Below are positions 21,229 to 35,217 of a stretch of DNA of 64,000 nt, in pieces. The stretch lies in the NCBI RefSeq assembly GCF_000423225.1, contig NZ_AUHO01000010.1:62001-126000 (forward strand), written 5' to 3'. The translations under genes were made by a program, and so were the position numbers. The number at the start of each line of letters is the position of its first letter. Positions within the stretch are counted from its first letter, which is position 1. The notes under the pieces are model-generated. The model saw only the letters and a program-made list of their open reading frames with translations, was not told where the DNA came from and did not search any database. The stretch comes from Kaistia adipata DSM 17808. Lineage in GTDB: Bacteria > Pseudomonadota > Alphaproteobacteria > Rhizobiales > Kaistiaceae.

Positions 21229-22548
21229 TCAGGTGAGCGGCTTCTGCTTGGTCTCGACGTCGATCGCCGCGGTGGCGAGCGCGCCGAGCAGCAGGATCAG
21301 CGCGAACAGGCCGAGCGCGAGGTTGAACGAGTAGGCGACGATCGCGCCCACCAGGGTCGGCGCCAGCAGGCCGCCGAGGCGCGCCATGGCGCCGGCGAGG
21401 CCCATGCCGCTGGCGCGGAGCGGCGTCGGGTAGAGCTCCGGCGTGAAGGCGTAGAGCGCGCCCCAGGTGCCGAGCAGCGCGAAGCTCATCAGGAGCATCG
21501 CCGCGCCAATCCAGACCGGGTCGGCGAGCACCGCATAGAGGAAGCAGCCGGCGGCCGAGAGCAGCAGGAAGGCGATCAGCGTCGGCTTGCGGCCCCAGCT
21601 TTCGACGCCCCAGGCGGCGAGCGCGTAGCCGGGGATCTGCGCCAGCGCCAGCAGCACCAGGAAGCCGTAGCCACGCAAATAGCCATAGCCCTCGCCGCCC
21701 GAGACCAGCTTGCCCGGCAGCCAGACGAAGATGCCGTAATAGGCGATCGAGACGAGCAGCCAGGCGGCGAGGATCAGCCAGGAGCGACGGGCATAGGGGC
21801 CGGCGAAGATCGCCGACAGCGGCAGGCGCGGCTCGCGCGTCTCGGTGAGCTTGCCGGCGACGACGGGCTTGCCATTGGTGGTGGCGATCTGGTCGAGCAC
21901 CTTCTTGGCTTCGTCCGGTCGGCCGGTGCGGAGCAGGTAGAAGGGCGATTCCGGCACCCAGAAGCGCAGCGCCAGGCCGACCAGCGCCGGCAGTGCCGTG
22001 ATGACGAAGATGAAGCGCCAGGCGTCGGCCATCTCGTTGACGGCGGCGTACCAGGCGGCGAGCGCCACGATCACCGTGCCGATAGCCCAGAAGCCCTCGA
22101 GACCGACCAGCCAGCGGCCGCGCCGGTTGGCGGGCAGGAACTCGGCCATCATGGCGTAGTCGACCGGCAGCGTGCCGCCGACGGCGAGGCCGGTCAGGAA
22201 GCGGAACACCAGCAGCATCGTGAAATCGGAGGCGAAGGCCGAGGCGAGGCCGAACAGCGCGTCCATCAGCACGGTGATGATCAGCAGGTTGCGCCGGCCG
22301 ATCCGGTCGGCGAGGCGACCGAAGCCGGCGGCGCCGATCAGCATGCCGACGAAGAAGATCGTGCCGGTCTGCAGCGCGACGGGCAGGCTGAGGCCGAAGG
22401 TCTTGGCGATCGACGGCGCCGTGAAGCCGATCGACAGCACCTGCATCGCGTCCGCCGTCCAGACGAGACCGAAGATCAGGAACAGGCGTCGCTGGAACGC
22501 CCCCGTGCCGGCGGCGTTCAACGCCTCGTCGATGGTGAGATTCCGCAT
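21229..22548 (-). CDS. MFS transporter, NiaP/aromatic-acid symporter type
   Basis: A 439-residue inner-membrane permease with twelve predicted helices. The loop between helices 2 and 3 has GRLADRIGRRNLL, the major-facilitator signature, and the helix 4-5 part has FRFLTGLAVGGTLPVDY-type sequence. The N-terminal pattern TIDEALNAAGTGAFQRRLF is common to the SV2-like/NiaP and aromatic acid:proton symporter groups. Substrate is unknown; there is no neighbouring catabolic gene. The ATG at 22548 is preferred because GGGAG lies 7 bases upstream; a start at 22569 is possible. Confidence 0.8.
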   Translation of the reverse strand: MRNLTIDEALNAAGTGAFQRRLFLIFGLVWTADAMQVLSIGFTAPSIAKTFGLSLPVALQTGTIFFVGMLIGAAGFGRLADRIGRRNLLIITVLMDALFGLASAFASDFTMLLVFRFLTGLAVGGTLPVDYAMMAEFLPANRRGRWLVGLEGFWAIGTVIVALAAWYAAVNEMADAWRFIFVITALPALVGLALRFWVPESPFYLLRTGRPDEAKKVLDQIATTNGKPVVAGKLTETREPRLPLSAIFAGPYARRSWLILAAWLLVSIAYYGIFVWLPGKLVSGGEGYGYLRGYGFLVLLALAQIPGYALAAWGVESWGRKPTLIAFLLLSAAGCFLYAVLADPVWIGAAMLLMSFALLGTWGALYAFTPELYPTPLRASGMGLAGAMARLGGLLAPTLVGAIVAYSFNLALGLFALILLLGALATAAIDVETKQKPLT

Positions 22549-22745
22549 TCCCCAACTCCCTAGATCCACGCCGCGAATCGGCCCCTCGGACGTTGCGTCA
22601 ATCGGGCAGGATCGCGGGCGAGACCAATCAACATTGGTTTCAGCGTGAAAGATCTTTGTCGCAGCGCAGCATTTTTCCAGGCCTCGGGCTTGATCGTGGC
22701 GTCTCGACCCCTTAACCAGACCGCCCTTCCACGGAGTCCTCGATC

Positions 22746-24008
22746 ATGACAGCCTGCGGCCTCGATTTCGGCACGTCCAACACCACGCTCGGCGTTTCGT
22801 CGGCGGACGGGCCGATGCTGGTCGCGCTGGAAGGCGAGAGCGTCACGATCCCGAGCGCCATCTTCTACACGCCGGACGGTCTGCCGCCGACGGTCGGCCG
22901 CGCCGCCATCCGCGCCTATGTCGAGGGCACCAGCGGCCGCCTGATGCGCAGCCTGAAATCGGTGCTCGGCAGTTCGCTGATCGACGAGGCGACGCAGGTC
23001 GGCCGCGGCCGCGTCGGCTTTCGCAGCGTGATCGCCCAGTTCGTCTCGATCACGCGCCGGCGCGCCGAGGCGGTGACGGGAATCGAGATCGACGCGGTGG
23101 TGCATGGCCGGCCGGTGCATTTCGTCGATGGCGATCCGGAGGGCGACCGCAAGGCGGAAGCGGCGCTGGAGGCGATCGCGCAGGAAGTCGGTTTCAAGCA
23201 CATCTCCTTCCAGTACGAGCCGATCGCGGCGGCGCTCGACTATGAGCGCCAGGTCGGCGACGAGGAGATCGCGCTGATCGCCGATATCGGCGGCGGCACG
23301 TCCGACTTCTCGATCGTCCGCCTCGGCCCGTCGCGGCGCAACAAGGCCGACCGGCTCGACGATATCCTGGCGAATGACGGTATCCGCGTCGGCGGCACGG
23401 ATTTCGACCACTACCTCAGCATGGGCACGGCGATGCCGCTGCTCGGCTTTGGCAGCGGCATGAAGCGCGAGGGCCTGCCGGTGCCGTCCGGCTACTATCA
23501 CGACCTCGCGACCTGGTCGTCGATCAACCGGCTCTACGAGCGCGGCGTCATGCAGCAATTGCACGAGGTCCGGCGCGAGGCGAAGCATCCCGAGCTGATC
23601 GAGCGGCTGATCCACGTGGTCGAGGAGCATGGCGGCCACCGGCTCGCGATCGACATCGAGGCGGCGAAGATCGCGCTCTCCGACGAACCGCAGGTCGCGG
23701 TGCTGCTCGGCTGGATCGAGGGTGGCCTCGCCATGACCGTCGACCGTGGCGTGCTGGTCGAGAAGACGCGCGGCCTCGCCGACCGCATCGCGGCGCGGAT
23801 CGACGACTGCCTGCGCGACGCGGGCCTCGGGCGGGACGCCATCGACGCCGTGTTCCTGACCGGCGGCTCGACCCGGCTCGCCCATGTGCACGCTGCCATT
23901 CTCGCCACCGTGCCGGGCGCGCGCGTCGTCGACGGCGACACCTTCGGCTCGGTCGGCACCGGCCTCACCATCGAGGCGATGAGCCGCTACGGCGTCGTCG
24001 CCGCCTGA
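22746..24008 (+). CDS. Hsp70 family protein (YegD-like)
   Basis: A 420-residue actin-fold ATPase lacking most of the substrate-binding domain of DnaK. Phosphate-binding loop 1 is GLDFGTSNTTLG, phosphate loop 2 is ALIADIGGGTSDFSIVRLG and the adenosine motif is VFLTGGSTRLAHV. These match the E. coli YegD type of Hsp70-like proteins. Its client or role is unknown. The 3' end overlaps the convergent XRE regulator gene by 22 bases. Confidence 0.87.
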   Translation: MTACGLDFGTSNTTLGVSSADGPMLVALEGESVTIPSAIFYTPDGLPPTVGRAAIRAYVEGTSGRLMRSLKSVLGSSLIDEATQVGRGRVGFRSVIAQFVSITRRRAEAVTGIEIDAVVHGRPVHFVDGDPEGDRKAEAALEAIAQEVGFKHISFQYEPIAAALDYERQVGDEEIALIADIGGGTSDFSIVRLGPSRRNKADRLDDILANDGIRVGGTDFDHYLSMGTAMPLLGFGSGMKREGLPVPSGYYHDLATWSSINRLYERGVMQQLHEVRREAKHPELIERLIHVVEEHGGHRLAIDIEAAKIALSDEPQVAVLLGWIEGGLAMTVDRGVLVEKTRGLADRIAARIDDCLRDAGLGRDAIDAVFLTGGSTRLAHVHAAILATVPGARVVDGDTFGSVGTGLTIEAMSRYGVVAA

Positions 24009-24829
24009 TCGTCGGCGGCGAGTGGCGTCAATAGCACCAGCTTGATGTCGGGATGTCGGGCGAGCAGGAAGGTCGCCTGCTCGTAGCGCAGGAAACCGTC
24101 CTGCGGATGGTCGAATGTGCGCAGGCCGCCCTCGCGATCGACGACGGCATGCGCCTCCCAGGCCTCGGCGAAGAAGGCGCTGGCGCGGATCAGTTCCTCG
24201 ACGAGCGCGCGCATCTCCGGCGATTCGAGATGCCGGCTGTAGTCGGCGCGGAACTCCGCCGCGACGCGGCGCGCGCGCGTTTCCCAGTCGTGGATGATCG
24301 TCCTCGCCAGCGGCGCGCGGAAGATGTAGCGCAGCAGATTGTTTTCACATGAAACGCTTTCGCCGGCCGGCGCGCCGTCGAGCCAGCCGGTGAACAGCCG
24401 CGCCGCGGCGGCGTTCCAGGCGATCGCCGTCCAGGCGCGGTCGAGCACATAGGCCGGCGTTGGCAGCGCCTCCAGCGTGGCCGCGAGGCCGGCGGGCAGG
24501 GCGTCCGCGCCGTGGTCCTCGGCCGCCTGCGGGTCGCGCCGGCCGCCGAGATCGAACAGATAGGCTCGTTCGGCCGTCGTCAACCGCATCACCCGCGCAA
24601 GCCGCGCCAGCGCATTGGCCGAGACGGCGATGTCGCGGCCCTGCTCGATCCAGCTCAGCCAGGTGGCCCCGACGCCGGAGAGCTGCGCCAACTCCTCGCG
24701 GCGCAGTCCCGGCGTGCGCCGCCGCGCGCCCGGTTCCAGCCCGAACATGGCCGGTTGCAGCCGCTCGCGATGGGCACGGACGAACTCGCCCAGCTCGCGC
24801 CGGCGGACGGTCTCGGTTTCCGGGATCAT
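23987..24829 (-). CDS. XRE-family regulator with MmyB-like C-terminal domain
   Basis: A 280-residue DNA-binding protein. The N terminus has ELGEFVRAHRERL, then GLRREELAQLSGVGATWLSWIEQG, a clear Cro/C1-type helix-turn-helix, and the remaining two thirds resemble the MmyB ligand-binding PAS-like domain seen in many such regulators. These often control a neighbouring divergent gene, here the methyltransferase. The ATG at 24829 is chosen since it opens directly onto the conserved domain; codons upstream overlap the divergent promoter region. The gene converges on and overlaps the Hsp70-like gene. Confidence 0.85.
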   Translation of the reverse strand: MIPETETVRRRELGEFVRAHRERLQPAMFGLEPGARRRTPGLRREELAQLSGVGATWLSWIEQGRDIAVSANALARLARVMRLTTAERAYLFDLGGRRDPQAAEDHGADALPAGLAATLEALPTPAYVLDRAWTAIAWNAAAARLFTGWLDGAPAGESVSCENNLLRYIFRAPLARTIIHDWETRARRVAAEFRADYSRHLESPEMRALVEELIRASAFFAEAWEAHAVVDREGGLRTFDHPQDGFLRYEQATFLLARHPDIKLVLLTPLAADDQAATTP

Positions 24830-24835
24830 GGTAGC

Positions 24836-24853
24836 GTTTATACCAGGATAAAC
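24836..24853. promoter_or_regulatory. GTTTAT-N6-ATAAAC inverted repeat, putative operator
   Basis: Perfect 6-bp arms separated by ACCAGG, placed directly upstream of the XRE regulator start and in the divergent gap to the methyltransferase gene. A third GTTTAT occurs further on at about 24867. Position and symmetry suit an autoregulatory site. Confidence 0.45.
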
Positions 24854-24946
24854 TTGGATCTGGTACGGGTTTATCGGCGCTGGCAATCACGTTCCAGACG
24901 GTCGATGATCTACACCACCCACCGCTCGACCGCATGGATCGCCATC

Positions 24947-25756
24947 ATGTCCCAATCGTCACCCCCTTCCGAAGATCCGGTGAAACCGGCATCGAGCTCC
25001 AGCCACGAGGCGCTGGTCGTGCAGCAGTTCGGCGCGCAGGCCTCCGCCTATGTCGCGAGCGTCGTGCATGCCGCCGGCGACGATCTCGGCCAGATGGTCG
25101 CGATCGCCGGCCGGATGCCGGCGGCGCGCGCGCTGGACCTCGGCTGCGGCGGCGGCCATGTCAGCTACGGCGTCGCGCCGGTGGTCGGCTCCGTCGTCGC
25201 CTATGATCTGTCGGCGGAGATGCTGGCCGCCGTCACGGCCGAGGCGACGCGACGCAGCGTCGCCAATCTGACGACCCGGCAGGGCGCGGCCGAGGCGCTG
25301 CCCTTCGCGGACGGGTCATTCGATCTGGTGCTGTCGCGCTATTCGGCGCATCACTGGCAGGACGTCCGCAAGGGCGTCCGCGAGGCGCGGCGCGTCCTGC
25401 GCGCCGGCGGCACGGCGGTGATTTCCGACATCATCGCGCCGGAAAGCCCTGTCTCGGACACCTTCCTGCAGACCTTCGAAATGCTGCGCGATCCCTCGCA
25501 TGTGCGCGATTATTCGACCGCCGAATGGGTGGCGATCGCAGCCGAGGCCGGCTTTGCCGTCACCGGCGTGACGCGCCGCCGCCTGCCGCTCGATTTCGCC
25601 GCCTGGGTCGGCCGGATGCGGACGTCGGAAGTACAGGTCGCGGCCATCCGCGCCCTGCAGGCAGCGATGGCCGAGCCGGTGCGGAAGCATTTCGAGATCG
25701 CCGCGGACGGCTCCTTCGTCATCGACCAGGCGGTGTTCGAGCTGGTCGCGCTCTGA
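24947..25756 (+). CDS. class I SAM-dependent methyltransferase
   Basis: A protein of about 269 residues with the Rossmann methyltransferase motif RALDLGCGGGHVSYGVA (SAM-binding motif I), an acidic residue after VVAYDLSAEML (motif II), EALPFADGSFDLVLSRYSAHH (motif III/IV) and LRAGGTAVISDIIAPE. This is the UbiE/type 11 group; the substrate is not predictable. The start is uncertain: ATG 24947 is used, ATG 24905 is in frame. It is divergent from an XRE regulator that may control it, and its stop abuts the convergent xerC stop with no gap. Confidence 0.85.
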   Translation: MSQSSPPSEDPVKPASSSSHEALVVQQFGAQASAYVASVVHAAGDDLGQMVAIAGRMPAARALDLGCGGGHVSYGVAPVVGSVVAYDLSAEMLAAVTAEATRRSVANLTTRQGAAEALPFADGSFDLVLSRYSAHHWQDVRKGVREARRVLRAGGTAVISDIIAPESPVSDTFLQTFEMLRDPSHVRDYSTAEWVAIAAEAGFAVTGVTRRRLPLDFAAWVGRMRTSEVQVAAIRALQAAMAEPVRKHFEIAADGSFVIDQAVFELVAL

Positions 25757-26716
25757 TCAGCTGGCCCGATTGCCGTCGGAGCGCGGATGCGCGCTTTCGA
25801 AGGCGGAAAGCAGGCGCTCCATGTCGACGGCGGTATAGACCTGCGTCGTCGACAGGCTGGCGTGGCCGAGCAGTTCCTGGATGGCGCGCAGATCGCCGCC
25901 ATTGGCGAGCAGGTGTGTCGCGAAGGAGTGCCGCAGCGCATGCGGCGTGGCGCTGTCGGCAAGGCCGAGCGCGCCACGCAGCCGCGCCATGGCGAACTGG
26001 ATGATCCGCGCCTTGAGCGGGCCGCCGCGAACGCCGAGGAAGAGCGGGCCTTCCGGCTTCGACTGCGACGGCGCGAGGCGGAGATATTCCGATACCGCCT
26101 CCGCCACGACCGGCAGCACCGGCACGAGCCGAACCTTGCCGCCCTTGCCGGTGACGCGCAGCGTCGCGCTCGCGTCGAGCGGCGCGTCGGCGCGGCGGAT
26201 GCCGAGCGCTTCCGAGATGCGCAGGCCAGAGCCGTAGCAGAGCGCCAGCACGGCGGCGTTGCGCGCCGCCACCCAGGGCTCCTCGTCCAACTGTTCGTCG
26301 GCGTCGACGACGCGAAGCGCCGATAGCGCCGTGAGTGGGCGGGGCAGGGTCTTCGGCTGGCGCGGCGCGCGCATGGCGCGGAAGGCGGCGCCATTCGCGA
26401 GGCCCTCGCGCTCCAGGAAACCGATGAAGGACCGGATACCGGCAAGGCCGCGCGCCAGCGTGCGCGGGCCGGCGCCGGCCGTGCGCCGCGTCGCCATGAA
26501 GCCGCGCAGATCCGCCGTACGCAGGCCGGCGATGTCGGCGACCGTGGGCGGATTGCCGAGATGCGTGGTCAGGAACGAGAGGAACTGCTCGAGGTCGCGT
26601 GAATAGGCTTCCAGCGTCTTCGCCGAGAGCCGCTTCTCGCCGCGCAGGTGCTCGCCCCACGCCTCGATCTGATCGAGCGTGTCGCGGGCGGCGATGACGA
26701 GCGGCGGCGCGGACAT
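25757..26716 (-). CDS. xerC: tyrosine recombinase XerC
   Basis: A 319-residue site-specific recombinase that, with XerD, resolves chromosome dimers at dif. N-terminal SAM-like domain with LSAKTLEAYSRDLEQFLSFL; catalytic residues visible in GSGLRISEALGI (Arg), GKGGKVR (Lys), HALRHSFATHLL (His-x-x-Arg) and LLGHASLSTTQVYT (His and the nucleophile Tyr). The location next to priA is usual for this gene in Hyphomicrobiales and argues for the housekeeping XerC rather than a phage integrase. Confidence 0.93.
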   Translation of the reverse strand: MSAPPLVIAARDTLDQIEAWGEHLRGEKRLSAKTLEAYSRDLEQFLSFLTTHLGNPPTVADIAGLRTADLRGFMATRRTAGAGPRTLARGLAGIRSFIGFLEREGLANGAAFRAMRAPRQPKTLPRPLTALSALRVVDADEQLDEEPWVAARNAAVLALCYGSGLRISEALGIRRADAPLDASATLRVTGKGGKVRLVPVLPVVAEAVSEYLRLAPSQSKPEGPLFLGVRGGPLKARIIQFAMARLRGALGLADSATPHALRHSFATHLLANGGDLRAIQELLGHASLSTTQVYTAVDMERLLSAFESAHPRSDGNRAS

Positions 26717-26763
26717 GGGGCCATTTCACGCCGGCATGGTTGATGCCGCGTTAAGGGCCTCCG

Positions 26764-27060
26764 CTACAGCGGCAGCGGCTCGGAAAAATGCAGCACGTCC
26801 GGGAACGGCTCGTAGAAATCGTGCAGCAGTTCCTTCCAGCGCTGGTAGCGGTCGGAGCGGCGGAAGCCGGGGTCGTGGTCGGCGACGCTCTGCCAGCGCA
26901 CCAGCAGCAGATAGGTTCCGGCCTGCTCGACCGCCGGCCTTACCTCCAGGCCGAGAAATCCGGGGCTCGCGGCGATCAGCGGCGCCGCCTCGGCCATCGC
27001 CGTCTCGAAGGCCGCAAATCGGCCGGGCTTCACGATCAGAAGGGCATGTTCGAGGATCAT
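26764..27060 (-). CDS. antibiotic biosynthesis monooxygenase (ABM) domain protein
   Basis: A 98-residue single-domain protein with the dimeric ferredoxin-like ABM fold: ILEHALLIVKPGRFAAFETAM at the start, PGFLGLEVRPAVEQ, YLLLVRWQSVADHDPGF and a C-terminal FYEPFPDVLHF. Members act as cofactor-free monooxygenases, haem-degrading enzymes or have no known activity; the substrate is unknown. ATG 27060 is chosen because it begins the domain and an upstream extension would run into the priA leader. It is divergent from priA. Confidence 0.8.
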   Translation of the reverse strand: MILEHALLIVKPGRFAAFETAMAEAAPLIAASPGFLGLEVRPAVEQAGTYLLLVRWQSVADHDPGFRRSDRYQRWKELLHDFYEPFPDVLHFSEPLPL

Positions 27061-27137
27061 GGGGACATTCGCTTGAGTGATGGGCTCTCTATGGGTCAAT
27101 AACACGCCTGACCGCTTTGTCGTTCCGGGGATTCGGA

Positions 27138-29312
27138 TTGGATTTGGGCCGCACCGTGTCCGTGCTGCTGCCGCTGGCGGTGGACGGACCCTATACCTAC
27201 AAGGTCCCGGCCGGCCTCGACCTGGCGGCGGGCGATGTCGTGCGCGTGCCGCTGGGCCCCCGCGAGATGATCGGCGCCGTCTGGGACGATCCGGTCGATC
27301 CCTCGGTCGGTCACAACCGGCTGCGGGCCGTTTTGCATCGCTATGATTCGCCGCCGCTCGACGCCACGCTGCGTCGATTCGTCGACTGGGTGGCGGCCTA
27401 TACGCTGACCCAGCGCGGCATGGTTCTGCGCATGGTGCTGCGTGCGCCGGACGCGCTGGAGCCGCCGCGCGCCGTGCCGGCGCTGAAGCTCTCCGGCAAG
27501 CTGCCCGACCGCGTGACGGCGGCGCGCCAGCGCGTGCTCGACGCGCTCGCCGGCGGCGAGCCGATGCCGAGGAGCGCCGTCGCCGGCTTCGCGGCGGTCT
27601 CGTCGAGCGTGGTCAACGGACTGGTCGAGCAGGGCGTGCTGGAGACGATCGAGCTGCCGCCGCCGGCTTTGACCGAGCCGCCCGAGCCCGATCACGCTAG
27701 GCCGACCTTCGATCCCGGCCAGGCCGACGCGGCGGCGATCCTGCGCGAGGCCGTGGCGGCGAACGCCTTCTCCGTGTCGCTGATCGACGGCGTCACCGGT
27801 TCCGGCAAGACGGAGGTCTATTTCGAGGCCGTGGCCGAGACGCTGCGCGCCGGCCGGCAGGCGCTGGTGCTGCTGCCGGAAATCGCGCTGACCGGCGATT
27901 TCCTCGACCGATTCGCCCGCCGATTCGGCCATCGTCCGGCCGAATGGCACTCCGAGATGCAGCCCAGGGCGCGCGAGCGGGTCTGGCGCGGCGTCGCCAC
28001 GGGCGAGGTCCAGGCCGTCGTCGGCGCCCGCTCGGCGCTGTTCCTGCCCTTTTCGAAGCTCGGCCTCGTCATCGTCGACGAGGAGCACGACACCGCCTAC
28101 AAGCAGGAGGAGGGCGTCATCTACAACGCCCGCGACATGGCGGTGGTGCGCGGCCATCTCGGCGCCTTCCCGGTCGTGCTCGCCTCGGCGACGCCGTCGA
28201 TCGAGAGCCGCGTCAATGCCGACCAGGGCCGCTACCGCCGCATCGTGCTGTCGGCCCGCTATGCCGCCGCCAAGCTGCCGGAGATCACGCCGGTCGACCT
28301 CCGCATCGATCCGCCGCAGCGCGGCGAATTCCTGGCGCCGTCGCTGATCCAGGCGATCGGCGAGACGATCGGCGCCAAGGGGCAGGCGCTGCTGTTCCTC
28401 AACCGGCGCGGCTATGCCCCGCTGACGCTCTGCCGCTCATGCGGCCATCGCTTCCAGTGCCCGAACTGCTCGACCTGGCTGGTCGACCACCGGTTTCGCG
28501 GACAACTGGTCTGCCATCACTGCGGCCATCACGAGCACCGGCCGGACCGCTGCCCGGTCTGCGACGCCGAGGACAGCCTGGTCGCCTGCGGCCCCGGCGT
28601 CGAGCGCGTGGCGGAAGAGGTGCAGAAACATTTTCCGGACGCCCGCCGCGTGATCCTGTCGAGCGATCTCCTCGGCGGCGTCAAGCGGATGCGACAGGAG
28701 CTCGACACAATCCGCAATGGCGGCGCCGACATCATCATCGGCACGCAGCTGGTCGCCAAGGGCCATAACTTCCCGCTGCTGGCGCTGGTCGGCGTCGTCG
28801 ATGCCGATCTCGGCCTCGCCCATGGCGATCCGCGCGCCGCCGAGCGCACCTTCCAGCTGCTGGCGCAGGTGACGGGCCGCGCCGGCCGCGCCGGCGGCGA
28901 CAGCCGCGCGCTGCTGCAGACCTACGCGCCGGAGCATCCCGTCATTGCCGCGATCGCCTCCGGCGACCGCGAGGCCTTCTATGCCCGCGAGATCGAGGCG
29001 CGCCGCGTCGCCGTGCTGCCGCCCTTCGGCCGCCTCGCCGGCATCATCGTCTCCGCCGCCGACCGGGCGAGCGCCTATGGCTATGCGATGGCGCTGCGCC
29101 GGGCGGCGCCGGAGAGCGGGCCGGTGATGGTGCTCGGCCCTTCCGAGGCGCCGCTCGCCGTGCTGCGCGGGCGGCACCGCTTCCGCCTGCTGGTGCAGGC
29201 GCCCCGCGCGGTCGACCTGCAGGGCTTCCTGCGCGATTGGCTGGCCGATTCACCCCCGCTGCGGGGCAGCCTGAAGCTACAGGTCGACATCGATCCGCAG
29301 AGCTTCCTGTGA
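27138..29312 (+). CDS. priA: primosomal replication protein N' (PriA helicase)
   Basis: A helicase of about 724 residues that reloads the replisome at stalled forks. Order: an N-terminal 3'-DNA-binding domain with VDGPYTYKVPAGL, Walker A GVTGSGKTEVYFEA, the DEEH box in VIVDEEHDTAYKQEEG, the zinc-finger cysteines in CRSCGHRFQCPNC and CHHCGHHEHRPDRCPVC, and helicase motifs V-VI with GTQLVAKGHNFP and QVTGRAGRAG. The start is a TTG; 27138 is chosen for its CGGGGA site, but 27117 and 27144 are alternatives. It lies upstream of atpH as in other Hyphomicrobiales. Confidence 0.95.
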   Translation: MDLGRTVSVLLPLAVDGPYTYKVPAGLDLAAGDVVRVPLGPREMIGAVWDDPVDPSVGHNRLRAVLHRYDSPPLDATLRRFVDWVAAYTLTQRGMVLRMVLRAPDALEPPRAVPALKLSGKLPDRVTAARQRVLDALAGGEPMPRSAVAGFAAVSSSVVNGLVEQGVLETIELPPPALTEPPEPDHARPTFDPGQADAAAILREAVAANAFSVSLIDGVTGSGKTEVYFEAVAETLRAGRQALVLLPEIALTGDFLDRFARRFGHRPAEWHSEMQPRARERVWRGVATGEVQAVVGARSALFLPFSKLGLVIVDEEHDTAYKQEEGVIYNARDMAVVRGHLGAFPVVLASATPSIESRVNADQGRYRRIVLSARYAAAKLPEITPVDLRIDPPQRGEFLAPSLIQAIGETIGAKGQALLFLNRRGYAPLTLCRSCGHRFQCPNCSTWLVDHRFRGQLVCHHCGHHEHRPDRCPVCDAEDSLVACGPGVERVAEEVQKHFPDARRVILSSDLLGGVKRMRQELDTIRNGGADIIIGTQLVAKGHNFPLLALVGVVDADLGLAHGDPRAAERTFQLLAQVTGRAGRAGGDSRALLQTYAPEHPVIAAIASGDREAFYAREIEARRVAVLPPFGRLAGIIVSAADRASAYGYAMALRRAAPESGPVMVLGPSEAPLAVLRGRHRFRLLVQAPRAVDLQGFLRDWLADSPPLRGSLKLQVDIDPQSFL

Positions 29313-29419
29313 GGCGGATCGGCGCGGCTCCGGGATTTCTGGACGATTCAAGGCGCCCGCCTTGTTGCGAGTCGCCGGATGCTGTGCTAACGAACGCGCG
29401 GCTTCGGGGAATGCCGTTT

Positions 29420-29448
29420 TTGACGGCGTCCAACCGTTGGGAAAATCT
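29420..29448 (+). promoter_or_regulatory. candidate atpHAGDC promoter
   Basis: TTGACG at 29420-29425, a 17-base spacer and AAATCT at 29443-29448, 76 bases before the atpH start. The -35 is good but the -10 is weak. It lies in the 211-base gap between priA and atpH, in which I see nothing else. Confidence 0.35.
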
Positions 29449-29523
29449 TCAATACGTTCAAGGCGTTGCGTGCAGCTCCCGGATTAGCCCGGAAGTGGGG
29501 GCGCGTCACAGAGCGAGGATCAG

Positions 29524-31613
<2,090 letters not shown>

Positions 31614-31676
31614 TTCCAGGTCTGAACCGGGCCGCCATGCGCGGCCCGGTCCTCGGTCCGACTGACAGGGACGCTC

Positions 31677-34020
<2,344 letters not shown>

Positions 34021-34046
34021 TCGACTGAGCAGAGAAAGAGCCCAAA

Positions 34047-34451
34047 ATGGCAGAACCGTTCCCGTTCGAACTCGTCTCGCCCGAGCGGCTCCTGCTGTCG
34101 GAGTCGGTCGAGGCGGTCGTGGTGCCGGGTACTGACGGCGAGTTCACGGTCCTCAAGGACCATGCTCCCTTCATGGCCACCATCAAGCCGGGTTGTGTCG
34201 TCGTGACGCTCGCCGGCGGCGGCGTGCAGAAGTTCTTCGTTCGCGGCGGCTTCGCCGACGTGAACGCCAAGGGCCTGACGATCCTCGCCGAGCAGGCGAT
34301 CCCGCTCGAGAGCCTCAATGCCGAGGTGATCGCCGGCGAGATCCGCAACGCCGAGGAAGATGTCGCCGACGCGCGCGATGATGCGACCCGCATCGTCGCG
34401 CAGACCAAGCTGGCCCAGCTCCAGGACGTGCGCGCCGCGCTCGGACATTAA
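34047..34451 (+). CDS. atpC: F-type ATP synthase subunit epsilon
   Basis: A 134-residue rotor subunit and inhibitor of ATP hydrolysis. The beta-sandwich begins [15 protein letters not shown], with [20 protein letters not shown] and [20 protein letters not shown], and two C-terminal helices follow. It ends the operon: a strong terminator starts 39 bases after its stop. Confidence 0.96.
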   Translation: MAEPFPFELVSPERLLLSESVEAVVVPGTDGEFTVLKDHAPFMATIKPGCVVVTLAGGGVQKFFVRGGFADVNAKGLTILAEQAIPLESLNAEVIAGEIRNAEEDVADARDDATRIVAQTKLAQLQDVRAALGH

Positions 34452-34490
34452 GGCTTCGCGCGGCGCCCGCCGCGCGGCCAATCCAACAAG

Positions 34491-34529
34491 AAAACCCGCC
34501 ATCGGCCGAATGCCGCTGGCGGGTTTTTT
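34491..34529. terminator. terminator between atpC and rppH
   Basis: AAAACCCGCCA pairs with TGGCGGGTTTT over a 15-base loop. TTTTTT follows on the plus strand; on the minus strand TTTTCTTG follows, so it can also serve rppH. Confidence 0.9.
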
Positions 34530-34574
34530 CGTTAGCGTTCCGGTAGCGGAGCGTTACCCCCGCGCGTGGCGGCC

Positions 34575-35096
34575 TCAGGCCGCGGCGAGGTGCCGGAAGG
34601 CGTCGACCACCTGCTCGTAGACCCGGCGCTTGAACGGCACGATCAGCGACGGCAGCGTCTCCAGCCGCTCCCAGCGCCAGGAGATGAACTCCGCCTCGAA
34701 CCGGCCGCCACCGGGCGCCAGCACGTCGATCTCGCTCTCGTCGCCCTCGAAGCGGAAGGCGAACCACTTCTGGCGCTGGCCGCGATATCTGCCCTTGAGC
34801 GCGATGCCGACCAGCTCGGCCGGCAGGTCGTAGTCGAACCAGCCCTCGGCCTCCTCGATCAGCGAGGCCGAGCGGATGTTGGTCTCCTCGTAGAGCTCGC
34901 GCACGGCCGCCGGGAGCGGCTCCTCGCCCTTGTCGATGCCGCCCTGCGGCAATTGCCAGACCGGGTCGCCCGGCGTCAGCTCGGCATTGGGCGAGCGCTC
35001 GCCGACGAACACCAGCCCGGCGCGGTTGAACACCACCGTGCCGACGCAGGGCCGGTAGGGCAGGAGGGTCGGGTCGATGGGCTTCTTGGATGCCAT
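34575..35096 (-). CDS. rppH: RNA pyrophosphohydrolase (Nudix)
   Basis: A 173-residue Nudix hydrolase that removes pyrophosphate from 5'-triphosphate RNA ends and so starts mRNA decay. It begins [23 protein letters not shown], has the Nudix box [21 protein letters not shown] with its metal-binding glutamates (about residues 50-72), and the WFDYDLP and W-F-AFRF blocks typical of RppH. It lies downstream of ctpA, from which a hairpin terminator separates it. Confidence 0.94.
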   Translation of the reverse strand: MASKKPIDPTLLPYRPCVGTVVFNRAGLVFVGERSPNAELTPGDPVWQLPQGGIDKGEEPLPAAVRELYEETNIRSASLIEEAEGWFDYDLPAELVGIALKGRYRGQRQKWFAFRFEGDESEIDVLAPGGGRFEAEFISWRWERLETLPSLIVPFKRRVYEQVVDAFRHLAAA

Positions 35097-35217
35097 GGCT
35101 GCGGATACCGGTCTTTGAAGGGAGGGGCGCGGGCGCGCCGCGAGGATCGGGCCGACGATAGCATGGCGGCCATGACGGTGGCATGCCGCATCGCGTCGTT
35201 CCGGCGCGTGGCGCCCG

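Noticed and set aside
24512-24946. A much longer N terminus for the methyltransferase (start at 24512)
   Set aside because: It would overlap the XRE regulator gene on the other strand; the conserved fold begins after the ATG at 24947.
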